Positions 35,590 to 44,970 of a stretch of DNA of 64,000 bases are shown in pieces. The DNA is from Prescottella defluvii (GTDB lineage: Bacteria > Actinomycetota > Actinomycetes > Mycobacteriales > Mycobacteriaceae): positions 62,001-126,000 of the forward strand of contig CP121458.1 of assembly GCA_029690005.1 (NCBI GenBank). Reading direction: 5' to 3'. A program made the position numbers and the translations under genes. The first letter of the stretch is position 1, and each line of letters begins with the position of its first letter. The notes beneath the pieces are model-generated. The model was not told the DNA's origin. It worked only from the letters and a program-made list of their open reading frames with translations, and searched no databases.

Positions 35590-35745
35590 AGGGGGACAGA
35601 ACCTTTCGAGTACCGACGACAGGACACCAACGACGGAGAGGCCCGGCGCGGCTGCCCCGGACCCCTCGCCGCAGACGCTAGCAACGACCACCGACACGCC
35701 CCGTTCGACGGCCACAACAGGCCGTTGCTGACCTAGGGTGTCGCC

Positions 35746-37109
35746 ATGACGAGCACCTCCGCACCCGCGGCGACACGGCTGAGCCCCGCCACGATCCGCG
35801 GTTATGCCCTGGGATCGGTCGGCACCGGCGGCTTCTCGACGCTGCCCGGACTGGTACTGGCGTACTACCTCACCGACACGCTGGGGGTGGCGGCCGCCGT
35901 CGCGACCTTCGTGGTGTTCGCGCCCAAGGCACTCGACGTGGTGCTCAACCCTGCGATCGGCTCGCTGAGCGACTCGTGGGCGCGCCGGACCGGCAGCCGA
36001 CGGCTGTTCCTCAGGATCGGCGCCGCGCTGTTGCCGGTGTTCTTCGCCCTCACCTTCGCGGTGCCGGACGGCGTCGACGCGACGGCCGGGGCGGTGTGGG
36101 TGGCGGTGGCGTTCATCGCGTCGGCAGTGGCGTTCAGCCTCTTCCAGGTCCCCTACATCGCGATGCCCGCCGAACTCACCGACGACTACCACGAACGAGC
36201 CCGGCTGATGGCGTGGCGCGTCGCCGTCCTGGGCGTCGCGATCCTGCTGTTCGGCGCGGGCGGGCCGATGTTGCGTTCGCTCGGCGGGGGCGGGCGCTGG
36301 GGCTACCTCGTCATGGGCGTCGTCGCCGGAGCGGTGCTGGGCCTGGGCATGTTCGCGGCGTCGCGCGTGGCGCCGCATCGTCCGCCGACGGACGAGATGC
36401 TCGGCGAGGGCGCGTCGTTCGCGGCGTCGCTGCGCGTCGTACGGTCCAGCCGCCCGTTCCGAGCGCTGCTGACGGCCTCCGCGCTCCAGGCCTTCGCGAC
36501 CGGCGCGATGCTCGCCGCCGCCCAGTACGCCGCGACATACGTGCTGGGGAACGAGGATACGGTGACGATCCTGTTCGCCGCGCTCGTCGGCCCGGCCGTA
36601 GCGGTGATGCCGCTGTGGTCGCGGCTGGTCCGTTCCTGGGCAAGCGTCGCGCGTACCTGCTGGCGTCGAGCGTGTTCCTCGCCGCGAACGTCGCGCTGCT
36701 GGCGCTGCTGGTGGGCGTCGGGTGGTGGGTGTACCCGGTGGTCGCGGTCGCCGGCGTCGGCTACGCGGGCATGCAGATGCTCGGGATGTCGATGCTGCCC
36801 GACGTCATCTCCGACCACGAGCGCAGTGAGGGCGGCACGGTGCGGGCCGGCGCGTTCAGCGGCGTGTGGACGGCGATCGAGACCATCGGCCTGGCGCTCG
36901 GCCCGGCGCTGGTGCTCGCGATCCTCGCGATCACCGGGTTCGTCTCGTCCACCGACGACCAGCACGCCGTCCAGTCCCAGACCGCGATCGACGGCATCGT
37001 GCTCGCAATCTCCGCGGCCCCCGCCATCCTCACCGCCCTCAGCATCGTCGCGCTGTCGCGCTACCGACTCGCCGCCGAGGACGCCCACGCACAGAACGGA
37101 AGCCACTGA
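35746..37109 (+). CDS. MFS transporter, GPH-like sugar/cation symporter type (frameshifted)
   Basis: An about 454-residue MFS_2-type carrier: GYALGSVGTGGFSTLPGLVLAYYLTDTLGVAA, PKALDVVLNPAIGSLSDSWARRTGSRRLFLRIG and LFQVPYIAMPAELTDDYHERARLMAWR are GPH-family signatures. One base is lost near 36635, after PLWSRLV; the rest reads FLGKRRAYLLASSVFLAANVALLALL to NGSH. The stop TGA shares its A with the ATG of the PLP enzyme (TGATG), so the two are translationally coupled. Confidence 0.85.
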
Positions 37110-38570
37110 TGCAGTTCCGCCACGACCCCGCCGACATCCTCGCGCGCCTGGAGGCGCTGCGCGCGACGGACGCCCCGACGTCCGGCGGCCGCCTGCTGTC
37201 GTACGTGTACGACCCGGGCGTCGCCGAACTGTCCGACCTCGCGGGTGCGGCCGCGCTGCGGGCTCAGCCGCTGAACGGGTTGGATCCCACCGCCTTTCCG
37301 TCGATCGGGGTGATGGAACGCGACCTGGTCGCGCTCGGTCGCGACGTCCTCGCGGGTGGCGATCCGGACGTCGTCGGCAGCGTCACCAGCGGCGGCACCG
37401 AGAGCTGCATGCTCGCGGTGAAGTCCGCGCGCGACACGTGGCGGTCCCGCACCGGCGCCGAGCATCGGCCGACACTGCTGATCGGCGCCACCGCGCACGC
37501 CGCGTTCCACAAGGCCGCCCAGCACCTGGACGTGCGGCTCGAGGTGCTGCCCGTCGACCCGGTGACCGGACGGCTGCGCCCGCAGGACGTCGCCGACGCG
37601 CTGTCCCCGACGTCGCGCTGGTGGTCGCGAGCGCGCCGTCGTACCCGCACGGGGCACTCGATCCGATCGTCGACATCGCGGAAATCTGTGCGGCACAAGA
37701 TGTCGCGCTGCACGTCGACGGGTGCATCGGCGGCTGGGTGCTGCCGTGGTGGCCCGGCGCGGAGGAGCGCCGGTGGGATCTGACCGTGCCCGGGTGACCA
37801 GCCTGTCGGTGGATCTGCACAAGTACGGGTACGCCCCCAAGGGTGTGTCGCTGCTGCTGTTCCGCGACCGCGACCGGCACCGCGCGCACTGGTTCGCGAC
37901 CACCCGCTGGCCCGGCTACGCGGTGGTGAACCCGACGCTGCTCGGGTCGCGGAGCGCGATGCCGATCGCCGCCGGGTGGGCGGTGACGCAGGCGCTGGGC
38001 CCGCAGGGGTTCGGCGAGTTGGTCGAGCCGATGGCGCGCGCGACGGCCCGGATCCGAGAGGCGATCGAGCGCATCGAGGGCCTGCGCGTGGTCGGCGACC
38101 CGGTGGGCCCGCTGCTCGCGATCGCGTCGGACGACGCGGTGCCGGCGGACCGCCGGGTCGATCCGCACCGCTGGTCCGACGCCGCCGACGAGGACGGGTG
38201 GGCACTGCAGCCGCAGCCGCGGCACGTGCAGTCCGACGGGACCGTGCTGCCGCGGACCACGCACCTGACGATCACGCCGGTCACCGAGAACGTCGTCGAC
38301 GACCTGGTCGCCGCGCTCACGAAGGCCGCCGACCGCACCCGGGTGTTCCCGGGCGAGCGCACCGGCCGAGTTCGTCGCGGCCGCCGCCCAGATCGACCCG
38401 GCGGACCTGACGAGCGAGATCAGCGCGGGTGTCCTGGCGCTGGCCGGACTGGACCCGAAGGCGGGTCTGGCCGGGCCCAAGGCCGACATCCTCGCGCTGG
38501 TCGAGGAGCTGCCGGCGCCCGTCGCCGAACGGCTGCTGATCGAGTTCTCGCGCGGTTCCTCGAGCCCTGA
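37109..38570 (+). CDS. PLP-dependent decarboxylase/lyase (group II, sphingosine-1-phosphate lyase-like; frameshifted)
   Basis: Fold type I PLP enzyme of about 485 residues: GRLLSYVYDPGVAEL, GSVTSGGTESCMLAVKSARD, HAAFHKAAQHLDVRLEVLPVDPVTGRL, LVVASAPSYPHGALDPIVDIAEICAAQDVALHVDGCIGGWVLPW and SLSVDLHKYGYAPKGVSLLLFRD with the cofactor lysine. Shifts near 37605 and 37795, and two more between 38365 and 38545, break the frame. The closest functional relatives are sphingosine-1-phosphate lyases and aromatic/aspartate decarboxylases. The coupled transporter suggests import of its substrate; the substrate is unknown. Confidence 0.8.
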
Positions 38571-38619
38571 AGCTGCGGAACCGCCACCACGGACGGCTCG
38601 ACGTGGTCACACTCGAACT

Positions 38620-39723
38620 ATGGCAGCGACGTCGACGCAGTCAACGAATGCCTCAGAACCGGACAATGGTTCGATCGCACGCGGCACCGTCGTCCCCGCA
38701 GTGGTCGGGCTGCTGGTCGGGGCCATCTTCGCCGCGGTGTTCCTCGCGGCCTTCCACGATCCGAAACCGCACGAACTACCGGTGGCGGTCGTGGGCCCGC
38801 CACCGGTCGTCGCGGCGGTCGCGGCGCAGTCGGCGGCCAACGGCGACGCCTTCGACGTGCGCCCGTACGACTCCCCCGAGGTGGCGCGCGACGCGGTGCG
38901 AACGCACGACGTGTTCGGGGCCTTCGTGGCCGGGACACCCGCCGCGGAGCTCATCCTCGCCGGCGCGAACGGGCCACCGGTCACCGAGGTGCTCACGCGT
39001 GCGTTCGGGGCGGCGGCCGCGGCGACCGGCGCGACTCTGACGGTGACCGACGTCGCGCCGTTGGCGGAGGGTGACTCGCGGGGATTGTCGGTGTTCTACG
39101 CCGCGTTCGGGGTGGTGCTCGCCGGGTTCCTCTTCGGCCTGACGAGCATGCAGGCCGGACCGCGCCTTCCCGCGGCCTGGCGGGCCGTGAGCGCGGTGGT
39201 GTTCGCGTTCCTGGTGAGCATCGTCGTCGCCTGGCTGGTCGGGCCGGTCTTCGGTGCGTTGCCGTCGTCGTTCCTCATGACCGGCACGCTAGTCGGCCTG
39301 CTCGCCCTGGCGGTCGGTGTCTCGACGGCGGCCCTGCTCAAACTGTTCGGGCCCGTCGGGATTTTCGTCGCCGCCGTGGTCCTGCTGGTGTTCGGAAACG
39401 CGACCAGCACCGGCATCCTGCCCGCGCAGTTCCTTCCGGGATGGTTGGAGCCGCTCACCGGCATCCTGCCGGTCGGCGTCACTGTTCGCGCCCTGCGCGG
39501 TGCCGCATACTTCGACAACGACGGCGTCGCGAGCGGCATCGCCGTCCTCGAAGCCTGGATCTTCGGCGCCGTGATCGTGTACGGGATCGCCTCCGTTGTT
39601 CAACGCCGACGGCGGGAGCATGATAGAGGCAAGACCGACATAGGAGGCGGTTATGGACACTCTGCTTCTATGGCTGGCTGCCACCCTCATCTACTGGTGG
39701 GGCCTGCTCCCCTGACGCGATGA
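38620..39723 (+). CDS. ABC-2/YhgE-like integral membrane protein
   Basis: One N-terminal membrane helix (VPAVVGLLVGAIFAAVFLAAF), an extracytoplasmic domain (about residues 50-150) and five or six C-terminal helices, the layout of ABC-2 type exporters and YhgE/Pip proteins. No ATPase gene is adjacent. The open frame runs to 39723, but an apparent frameshift near 39615 would end the protein at TAG 39641, just before the well-spaced ribosome binding site of the small gene at 39653. Export or envelope role is inferred. Confidence 0.7.
   Translation: MAATSTQSTNASEPDNGSIARGTVVPAVVGLLVGAIFAAVFLAAFHDPKPHELPVAVVGPPPVVAAVAAQSAANGDAFDVRPYDSPEVARDAVRTHDVFGAFVAGTPAAELILAGANGPPVTEVLTRAFGAAAAATGATLTVTDVAPLAEGDSRGLSVFYAAFGVVLAGFLFGLTSMQAGPRLPAAWRAVSAVVFAFLVSIVVAWLVGPVFGALPSSFLMTGTLVGLLALAVGVSTAALLKLFGPVGIFVAAVVLLVFGNATSTGILPAQFLPGWLEPLTGILPVGVTVRALRGAAYFDNDGVASGIAVLEAWIFGAVIVYGIASVVQRRRREHDRGKTDIGGGYGHSASMAGCHPHLLVGPAPLTR
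39653..39715 (+). CDS. 20-residue membrane peptide
   Basis: A 63-base frame beginning ATG 39653 and ending TGA 39713-39715, with AGGAGG five bases before the ATG, the strongest Shine-Dalgarno seen in this part of the window. The product starts MDTLLLWLAATLIYWW and is almost wholly hydrophobic, long enough for one membrane helix. A terminator follows 18 bases later, as expected for the last gene of an operon. It overlaps the 3' tail of the uncorrected upstream frame. Such peptides often stabilise a membrane complex; the partner may be the ABC-2-like protein. Confidence 0.5.
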   Translation: MDTLLLWLAATLIYWWGLLP

Positions 39724-39732
39724 GCCAAGGAC

Positions 39733-39771
39733 GAAGGACCCGTTCCGAGAACGCTCCGGAACGGGTCCTTC
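39733..39771. terminator. Terminator between the membrane-protein operon and katA
   Basis: A perfect 15-bp stem (39733-39747 with 39757-39771) and a nine-base loop, between convergent transcription units. Confidence 0.85.
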
Positions 39772-39783
39772 CTCGTCATCCGA

Positions 39784-41250
39784 CTACTTCTGTCCGGCGC
39801 GCACGCCTTCCTCGATCTTCTTGCCCAGTTCGGCGTCCACGTTCTTCCAGTACTCGAAGACGCGGCCGAGCACCGGTTCCTGCACGCCGCCGAGGACGTG
39901 GCCGACGATGTTGCTCACCAGACGCTCGCGGGCGGCGTCGTCGAGCACCTCGCGGACCAGAGTTCCGGCCTGCGTGAAGTCGCCGTCCTCCGGGTGCTGG
40001 ACGTACCCGGCCCGCACCGCCTGACCGTCGAACGCCCACAGGCCCTCGTCACCGGCGGCCGACGGATCGGCGTGCGGCCCACCGAACGAGTTGGGCGCGT
40101 ACACCGGGGTGTCGGCGGTGTTGAACGTATACCGCATCGCGCCCTCCTTGGAGTAGGAGTTCACGGGCGCCTTGGGCGCGTTCACCGGCAGGTCGGCGTA
40201 GTTGGTGCCGATGCGGTAGCGGTGTGCGTCCGCGTACGAGAACACGCGGCCCAGCAGCATCTTGTCGGGGCTGAATCCGATGCCGGGCACCACGTTCGAC
40301 GGCTCGAACGACGCCTGCTCGATCTGCGCGAAGAAATTCTCCGGGTTGCGATTGAGCGTCCACTTGCCGACCTCGATCAGCGGGTAGTCCTTCTGCGACC
40401 ACACCTTGGTCAGGTCGAACGGGTTGAAGCGGTAGCCCTCCGCGTCGGCGACCGGCATGATCTGCACCTTCATGGTCCAGCTCGGGAACTCGCCGCGCTC
40501 GATCGCGTTGTAGAGGTCGGCGCGGTGGTAATCGGGATCCGAGCCGGCCAGGCTGTCGGCCTCGGCCTGCGTCAGGAACTCGATGCCCTGGTCGGTCTTG
40601 AAGTGGTACTTCACCCAGAAGCGCTCGCCGGCCGCGTTCACCCACTGGTAGGTGTGCGAACCGAAGCCGTCCATGGTCCGCCACGACTTCGGGATGCCGC
40701 GGTCGCCCATCAGCCACGTCACCTGGTGCGCGGTCTCCGGACGCAGTGTCCAGAAGTCCCACTGCATGTTGTGGTCGCGCAGACCCGATCCCGGCAAGCG
40801 CTTCTGTGAGCGGATGAAGTCGGGGAACTTGATCGGGTCCTCGATGAAGAAGATCGGCGTGTTGTTGCCGACGAGGTCGTAGTTGCCTTCCTCGGTGTAG
40901 AACTTCATCGCGAAACCGCGCGGGTCGCGCCACGTGTCGGGGCTGCCCTGCTCGCCGGCGACGGTGGAGAACCGCACCAGCGACTCCGTCTTCTTGCCGG
41001 GCTGCAGGAACTTCGCCTTGGTGTACTTGCTGACGTCGCCGGTGATGACCAGCTCGCCGAATGCGCCGCCGCCCTTGGCGTGCACGATGCGCTCCGGGAC
41101 CCGCTCGCGGTTGAACTGCGCGAGCTTCTCGATCAGGTAGTGGTCGTGGAGGAGGATGGGGCCCTGCGTCCCCGCGGTCAGCGATTCGTCGTCGCTGCTG
41201 ACAGGGATTCCGAAGTTGTTCGTCGTCGGACGTGATTGTGCGGACGTCAT
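39784..41250 (-). CDS. katA: Monofunctional heme catalase
   Basis: A 488-residue clade 3 catalase. Catalytic His in [15 protein letters not shown], the [44 protein letters not shown] segment, and the heme-ligand Tyr in [14 protein letters not shown]. It destroys hydrogen peroxide in the cytoplasm. AAGGAGG lies ten bases before ATG 41250, and the ATG overlaps the furA stop (ATGA), so FurA and catalase are co-expressed. Confidence 0.97.
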   Translation of the reverse strand: MTSAQSRPTTNNFGIPVSSDDESLTAGTQGPILLHDHYLIEKLAQFNRERVPERIVHAKGGGAFGELVITGDVSKYTKAKFLQPGKKTESLVRFSTVAGEQGSPDTWRDPRGFAMKFYTEEGNYDLVGNNTPIFFIEDPIKFPDFIRSQKRLPGSGLRDHNMQWDFWTLRPETAHQVTWLMGDRGIPKSWRTMDGFGSHTYQWVNAAGERFWVKYHFKTDQGIEFLTQAEADSLAGSDPDYHRADLYNAIERGEFPSWTMKVQIMPVADAEGYRFNPFDLTKVWSQKDYPLIEVGKWTLNRNPENFFAQIEQASFEPSNVVPGIGFSPDKMLLGRVFSYADAHRYRIGTNYADLPVNAPKAPVNSYSKEGAMRYTFNTADTPVYAPNSFGGPHADPSAAGDEGLWAFDGQAVRAGYVQHPEDGDFTQAGTLVREVLDDAARERLVSNIVGHVLGGVQEPVLGRVFEYWKNVDAELGKKIEEGVRAGQK

Positions 41251-41801
41251 TTTGCGAAGCCTCCTTGGCGCTGATGGGCTGTGGCTGTCTTCGAAGTGAT
41301 CGACCCACCCGATCCGGGCACATCGTCTTGATTCTGTGAGCTGGTATCGGCCTGTGCCCCGGTTTTCGCCGAATCCTTTCGGCAATCGGCGCACAGACCC
41401 CAGAACACGACCTCGGCCTCGTCAATCTCGAAACCGTGGTTGTCCGAGGGCTCCAGGCAGGGAGCGTGGCCGACGACGCAGTCCACGTCGGCGACCGTGC
41501 CGCACGAGCGGCACACCAGGTGGTGGTGGTTGTCCGCGGTGCGGGTCTCGTACCGCGCCGGTGAGCCCGCGGGCTCGATGCGGCGCAGCAACCCCACCCG
41601 GACGCAGGCCCCGAGCACGTCGTAGATCGCCTGGGTCGAGACCGACCCGAGCTGACGACGCACCTCGGTGGCGATCTCGTCCGCGTCCGAATGCGGGTTG
41701 GCGGCAACCGTGTTCAGAACCGCAACGCGTGGAGCCGTGACCCGTAGACCCGCGCCCCGTAGCCGAGCGCGGGGGTCGAAGTCGTGCTCTCCTTGTTGCA
41801 T
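41247..41801 (-). CDS. furA: FurA-type peroxide/iron-responsive repressor
   Basis: A 184-residue Fur-family protein: winged helix ([62 protein letters not shown]), metal site [12 protein letters not shown] and a second CxxC (CADC). The last 45 residues or so form an unusual Ser/Gln-rich extension that reads into katA. In mycobacteria FurA represses its own operon with a catalase gene and releases on peroxide. Coupled to katA by ATGA. Confidence 0.93.
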   Translation of the reverse strand: MQQGEHDFDPRARLRGAGLRVTAPRVAVLNTVAANPHSDADEIATEVRRQLGSVSTQAIYDVLGACVRVGLLRRIEPAGSPARYETRTADNHHHLVCRSCGTVADVDCVVGHAPCLEPSDNHGFEIDEAEVVFWGLCADCRKDSAKTGAQADTSSQNQDDVPGSGGSITSKTATAHQRQGGFAK

Positions 41802-41810
41802 GACCCCAGT

Positions 41811-41845
41811 ATGCCTCTTTTCTGGAATAAGTCAAAAGAAAGACT
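41811..41845 (-). promoter_or_regulatory. FurA operator/promoter region
   Basis: An AT-rich stretch upstream of furA, unlike the surroundings. On the minus strand it reads TTTGACTTATTCCAGAAAAG, close to the mycobacterial furA promoter element, with TTGACT as a -35. TCTTTT/AAAAGA arms (41817-41839) make it palindromic. Confidence 0.6.
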
Positions 41846-41906
41846 AGATCCAGATAACACGGACATCTGGCGGGTGGAGGTTCCGCGGCACGCAGGCACC
41901 ACGCTG

Positions 41907-41962
41907 AAAGCTGAAGGGTCCCTTCGTGCGCTGTCAGCGCGCGAAGGGACCCTTCAGCTTTT
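41907..41962. terminator. Long terminator hairpin after the SRPBCC gene
   Basis: An outer perfect stem of at least 18 bp (41909-41926 with 41942-41959) continued by an inner GC-rich stem, with T residues after it on the plus strand. It separates the SRPBCC gene from furA, both on the minus strand. Confidence 0.85.
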
Positions 41963-41979
41963 ACTCGAGCTCGCGTCGA

Positions 41980-42411
41980 TCAGGCGGAGGCGAAGTGCTC
42001 CTGCACCGCCTGCAGGCCCGTGACGTAGACGCCGTCGCCGAAGATCTGTTCCACGGTGGCGACGGCCTCGTCCTCGGACTTGTACTCTGCGCTCCAACGG
42101 ATCTCGGATCCGTCGCCCTGCGGGGTCACCGCGAGGGTCGCGACGTAGTCGCTGATCGGGAGCATTGGATCGAGCACCTGGTAGCTGTAGGTGCGCGCCT
42201 CCGGGTCGCGGGCGACGAGGAGTTCGCGCGCGACGACCTGGCCGTCCACCGAGAAGGTGCGGATCGAGCCGACCCGCGTCGGGTCGCCCTCGAGCTCCGC
42301 GGGCGGGACGGCGGGATGCCACGCGCCCAGGCCGTCGAAATCGCCGATGTGAGCCCAGACGCTGTCCGCGTCGCCCGCGACGACGATGGTGCGTACCAGT
42401 GACCGATCCAT
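41980..42411 (-). CDS. SRPBCC-family (polyketide cyclase/lipid-binding fold) protein
   Basis: A 143-residue START/Bet v 1-fold protein (VRTIVVAGDADSVWAHIGDFDGLGAWHPAVPPAELEGDPTRVGSIRTF ... EARTYSYQVLDPMLPISDYVATLAVTPQGDGSEIRWSAEY). Such proteins bind hydrophobic ligands or catalyse cyclisation and dehydration. Forty-four bases downstream of the TetR gene on the same strand, so probably controlled by it. Ligand unknown. Confidence 0.82.
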   Translation of the reverse strand: MDRSLVRTIVVAGDADSVWAHIGDFDGLGAWHPAVPPAELEGDPTRVGSIRTFSVDGQVVARELLVARDPEARTYSYQVLDPMLPISDYVATLAVTPQGDGSEIRWSAEYKSEDEAVATVEQIFGDGVYVTGLQAVQEHFASA

Positions 42412-42455
42412 GGGTGTCTCCGTTTCTGCTGTCGAACTTCCGAAGAGGTTGATGA

Positions 42456-43085
42456 TCAAGCATTTCCGGTCGGTCGACCGACGTCGAGGCGCAGGACCGA
42501 CAGCGCGGACGCCGCCAACTCGCCGACGTCGGCCGGCCCGGCCGGGTCGTCCGGATCGCACGTCACCCAGTACTCGAGCGCGACGGTGAGCGCGCCGAGG
42601 AGTGTGTGCGCCATCAGCCTTGCCTCGATTCCCGCCGGATCCAGGCCTGCCCGCTGCGCGAGGTGGGGGCGAATGTCGTCGGCGAGGTCGTGGGCGGCAA
42701 CCATCCACCGGGCCCGGATGCCCGGCACGGACGTCAGGACGACGAAGAGTTCACGGGTGGGGACGAATTCGGCGTACCGATCCTGGCGCAGGCACTCGAC
42801 GAACGCCTCGTGCACAGCGGTGGCCACGGACTCGTCGACGGGGCGGCCGGCGAGGTACTCCGCGAAGTCCCGGATGCCGGAGGTGAGCACCGGCGTGAGG
42901 GTGTCCTCCTTGGCCTCGCAGTGCCGGTAGAACGTGCGCACCGAGATCCCGGCGCCCGCCGCGATGTCCTCGACCGACGTCGCGTCGAATCCGTCGGCGA
43001 TGAACAGTTTCGCGGCGGCCGCCGCGATGTCCATGCGCACCGCTTCGCGCCGACGCTCGGCCAATCCACGCTGGTCGCGCTCCAC
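42456..43085 (-). CDS. TetR-family transcription regulator
   Basis: A 209-residue TetR protein: AAAAAKLFIADGFDATSVEDIAAGAGISVRTFYRHCEAKED forms the helix-turn-helix (about residues 22-62). Ligand domain follows. It is divergent from a 3alpha-HSD-like SDR and resembles, in fold and arrangement, the TetR/SDR pair at 16.1-17.6 kb. Confidence 0.87.
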   Translation of the reverse strand: MERDQRGLAERRREAVRMDIAAAAAKLFIADGFDATSVEDIAAGAGISVRTFYRHCEAKEDTLTPVLTSGIRDFAEYLAGRPVDESVATAVHEAFVECLRQDRYAEFVPTRELFVVLTSVPGIRARWMVAAHDLADDIRPHLAQRAGLDPAGIEARLMAHTLLGALTVALEYWVTCDPDDPAGPADVGELAASALSVLRLDVGRPTGNA

Positions 43086-43101
43086 GAATCACCTCCCCGA
43101 A

Positions 43102-43160
43102 TGTGTCTTGACACACACTAGCAGCGCGTCACAAACTGGCAACCTGGCACAGATTGGCAC
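43102..43160. promoter_or_regulatory. Candidate TetR operator and TGGCAC repeat array
   Basis: TGTGTC-TT-GACACA (43102-43115) is a perfect 14-bp palindrome and overlaps a TTGACA box. It is followed by TGGCAA (43137), TGGCAC (43145) and TGGCAC (43155), nearly one helical turn apart. TGGCAC also recurs between the other TetR/SDR pair. Confidence 0.5.
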
Positions 43161-43216
43161 CCGTAGACCGGGGCGCCCGTCTATCCCAGCCTTCCTTCGA
43201 GACGAAAGGGCAGGAC

Positions 43217-43993
43217 ATGCCCCGCACATTCCTCGTCACCGGCAGCGCCTCCGGAATCGGCGCCGCCACCACCACGTACCTGCGCAAGCAGGACATCCGC
43301 GTCATCGGCGCCGATCTGCGCGACGCCGACATCACCGCCGACCTCGCCACCGAGGCGGGCCGCGCGGACCTCGTCGAACAGGCCCGCGACCTCGCCGACG
43401 GACGACTCGACGGTGTCGTCGCGTGCGCCGGCGTCGCGCTGTTCGATCCGCTGACGATCAAGGTCAACTACTTCGGCGCGGTCGCCACGCTCGAGGGCCT
43501 GCGGCCGCTTCTCGCGGCCGGGACCGATCCGCGTGCCGTGGTGATCTCGTCGGTCGCGTCGCTGCACCCCTCCGATCCGGCGATCGTCGACGCCGCACTG
43601 GCCGGCGACGAGGCGGCCGCAGTGGACGCGGCGGCCGCTGCGGTGGCGCAGGGCGACGGCGCGCAGGTCTACGCGTCGTCGAAGGTTGCGATCGCGCGAT
43701 GGGTCCGCCGCGCCGCGATCACGCTCGAATGGGCAGGTGCCGGAATCCCGCTCAACGCCATCGCCCCCGGCACCATCGTGACCCCGATGATCCAGGCGAT
43801 GCTCGACACCGACGCCGGACGTCAGGCCATCGACGGCGCCGTCCCGATGCCGCTGCACGGCCACGCCCGCCCGGAGCAGGTCGCCCCGCTGCTGGCCTGG
43901 CTCACCTCGCCCGAGAACACGCACGTCACCGGACAGGTGGTGTTCGTCGACGGCGGCGCCGACGCGGTCCTGCGCGGCGACCGGACCTGGTAG
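43217..43993 (+). CDS. SDR, 3alpha-hydroxysteroid dehydrogenase/carbonyl reductase-like
   Basis: A 258-residue SDR whose layout follows Comamonas 3alpha-HSD: TGSASGIGAATTTYLRKQDIRVIGADLRDADITADL, the NYFGA segment (KVNYFGAVATLEGLRPLL), VISSVASLHPSDP, YASSKVAIARWVRR (catalytic Tyr/Lys), NAIAPGTIVTPMIQAML and the C-terminal VDGGADAVLRGDRTW. It likely oxidises a hydroxysteroid or similar carbonyl compound with NAD. ATG 43217 follows a CAGGA ribosome binding site. Confidence 0.85.
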   Translation: MPRTFLVTGSASGIGAATTTYLRKQDIRVIGADLRDADITADLATEAGRADLVEQARDLADGRLDGVVACAGVALFDPLTIKVNYFGAVATLEGLRPLLAAGTDPRAVVISSVASLHPSDPAIVDAALAGDEAAAVDAAAAAVAQGDGAQVYASSKVAIARWVRRAAITLEWAGAGIPLNAIAPGTIVTPMIQAMLDTDAGRQAIDGAVPMPLHGHARPEQVAPLLAWLTSPENTHVTGQVVFVDGGADAVLRGDRTW

Positions 43994-44025
43994 CGGGCGG
44001 CACTGAACCGACAGGCTGACGGTGG

Positions 44026-44955
44026 CTACACGGAGTCAGTGACGCAGCGAAAACCTATGTGGCTCATGCCGGTGTCGATCATCTGCGGCCTGCGCGCTGC
44101 GGGTCGGTAGCGCCGACAGTAGCTGTCGGCGCACAGGAACGAGCCGCCCTTGATGACCTTGCGCGGCACCCGGAACTGCGGTTGCCGGGGATCGTAGCTG
44201 TCCGCGATCCCCGGCCCGCGAGGGTTCCGCGGGACGCAGCACGACGACTGCCCACCGCCGTGGCCTTCGGCGTACCAGTCGTCGGTCCATTCCCAGACGT
44301 TGCCGGCCATGTCGTACAGGCCGTACGGGTTGGGAGGGTACGACGCCACCGCGATGGTGGTGCCGTACCCGCTGTCCGCGCGCCAGGGGAAGTCACCGTG
44401 CCAGAAATTCGCGAGCCGCCGGTCGGCCGACTCCGGCTCGTCGCCCCACGTGAACTCGGCCTGGTCGAGCCCGCCCCGCGCCGCTGCCTCCCACTGTGCC
44501 TCGGTGGGCAGCGCGCGGCCGGCCCACTCGGCATAGGCCTGCGCGTCCTCGTGCGCGACGTGGACCACGGGGTGGTTCTCGCGACCGTCGATGGTCGACC
44601 CGGGTCCTTCCGGGTGCCGCCACGACGCCCCTGGCGTCCACCGCCACCACTGGCTGAGGTGTCGAAGATCCACCGGCCCAATGGTTCCGACGAACACCAT
44701 CGATCCCGGGACGAGATTCTCGGCGGGCGCCCCGGGATACTCGGCGGGATCCAGCGGACGCTCGGCCACGGTCACGTGGCCGGTGTCGGCGACGAAACTC
44801 GCGTACTGGGCGTTGGTCACCTGCCGGGTCTCGATGGCGAAGGAGTCGACCTGGACACGATGCGCCGGCCCCTCCTCCGGGTAGTGACGGTCCGAGCCCA
44901 TCGTGAAGGTCTGGGCGGGGACCTGCCGAAGCTCGGTGGCGATGACGGTGTCCAC
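44026..44955 (-). CDS. Formylglycine-generating enzyme (sulfatase-modifying factor)
   Basis: A 309-residue FGE. The C-terminal GGSFLCADSYCRRYRPAARRPQMIDTGMSHIGFRC carries both active-site cysteines in the same spacing as Streptomyces FGE, and GNVWEWTDDW and NPYGLYDMAGN are family hallmarks. It oxidises the cysteine of the CxAxR/CxPxR motif of type I sulfatases to formylglycine, using copper and oxygen. Its target is almost certainly the sulfatase two genes upstream, which has CTAGR. Start GTG at 44955. Confidence 0.95.
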   Translation of the reverse strand: MDTVIATELRQVPAQTFTMGSDRHYPEEGPAHRVQVDSFAIETRQVTNAQYASFVADTGHVTVAERPLDPAEYPGAPAENLVPGSMVFVGTIGPVDLRHLSQWWRWTPGASWRHPEGPGSTIDGRENHPVVHVAHEDAQAYAEWAGRALPTEAQWEAAARGGLDQAEFTWGDEPESADRRLANFWHGDFPWRADSGYGTTIAVASYPPNPYGLYDMAGNVWEWTDDWYAEGHGGGQSSCCVPRNPRGPGIADSYDPRQPQFRVPRKVIKGGSFLCADSYCRRYRPAARRPQMIDTGMSHIGFRCVTDSV

Positions 44956-44970
44956 AAGACCCCTTCCTGC

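Noticed and set aside
34876-36378. Open frame of 500 codons on the minus strand
   Set aside because: Most is antisense to the GPH transporter; only the part below 35589 corresponds to the frameshifted DUF457 gene.
43137-43160. TGGCAC copies considered as sigma-54 (-24/-12) promoters
   Set aside because: No TTGC-type -12 element at the right spacing, and these actinobacteria lack sigma-54.
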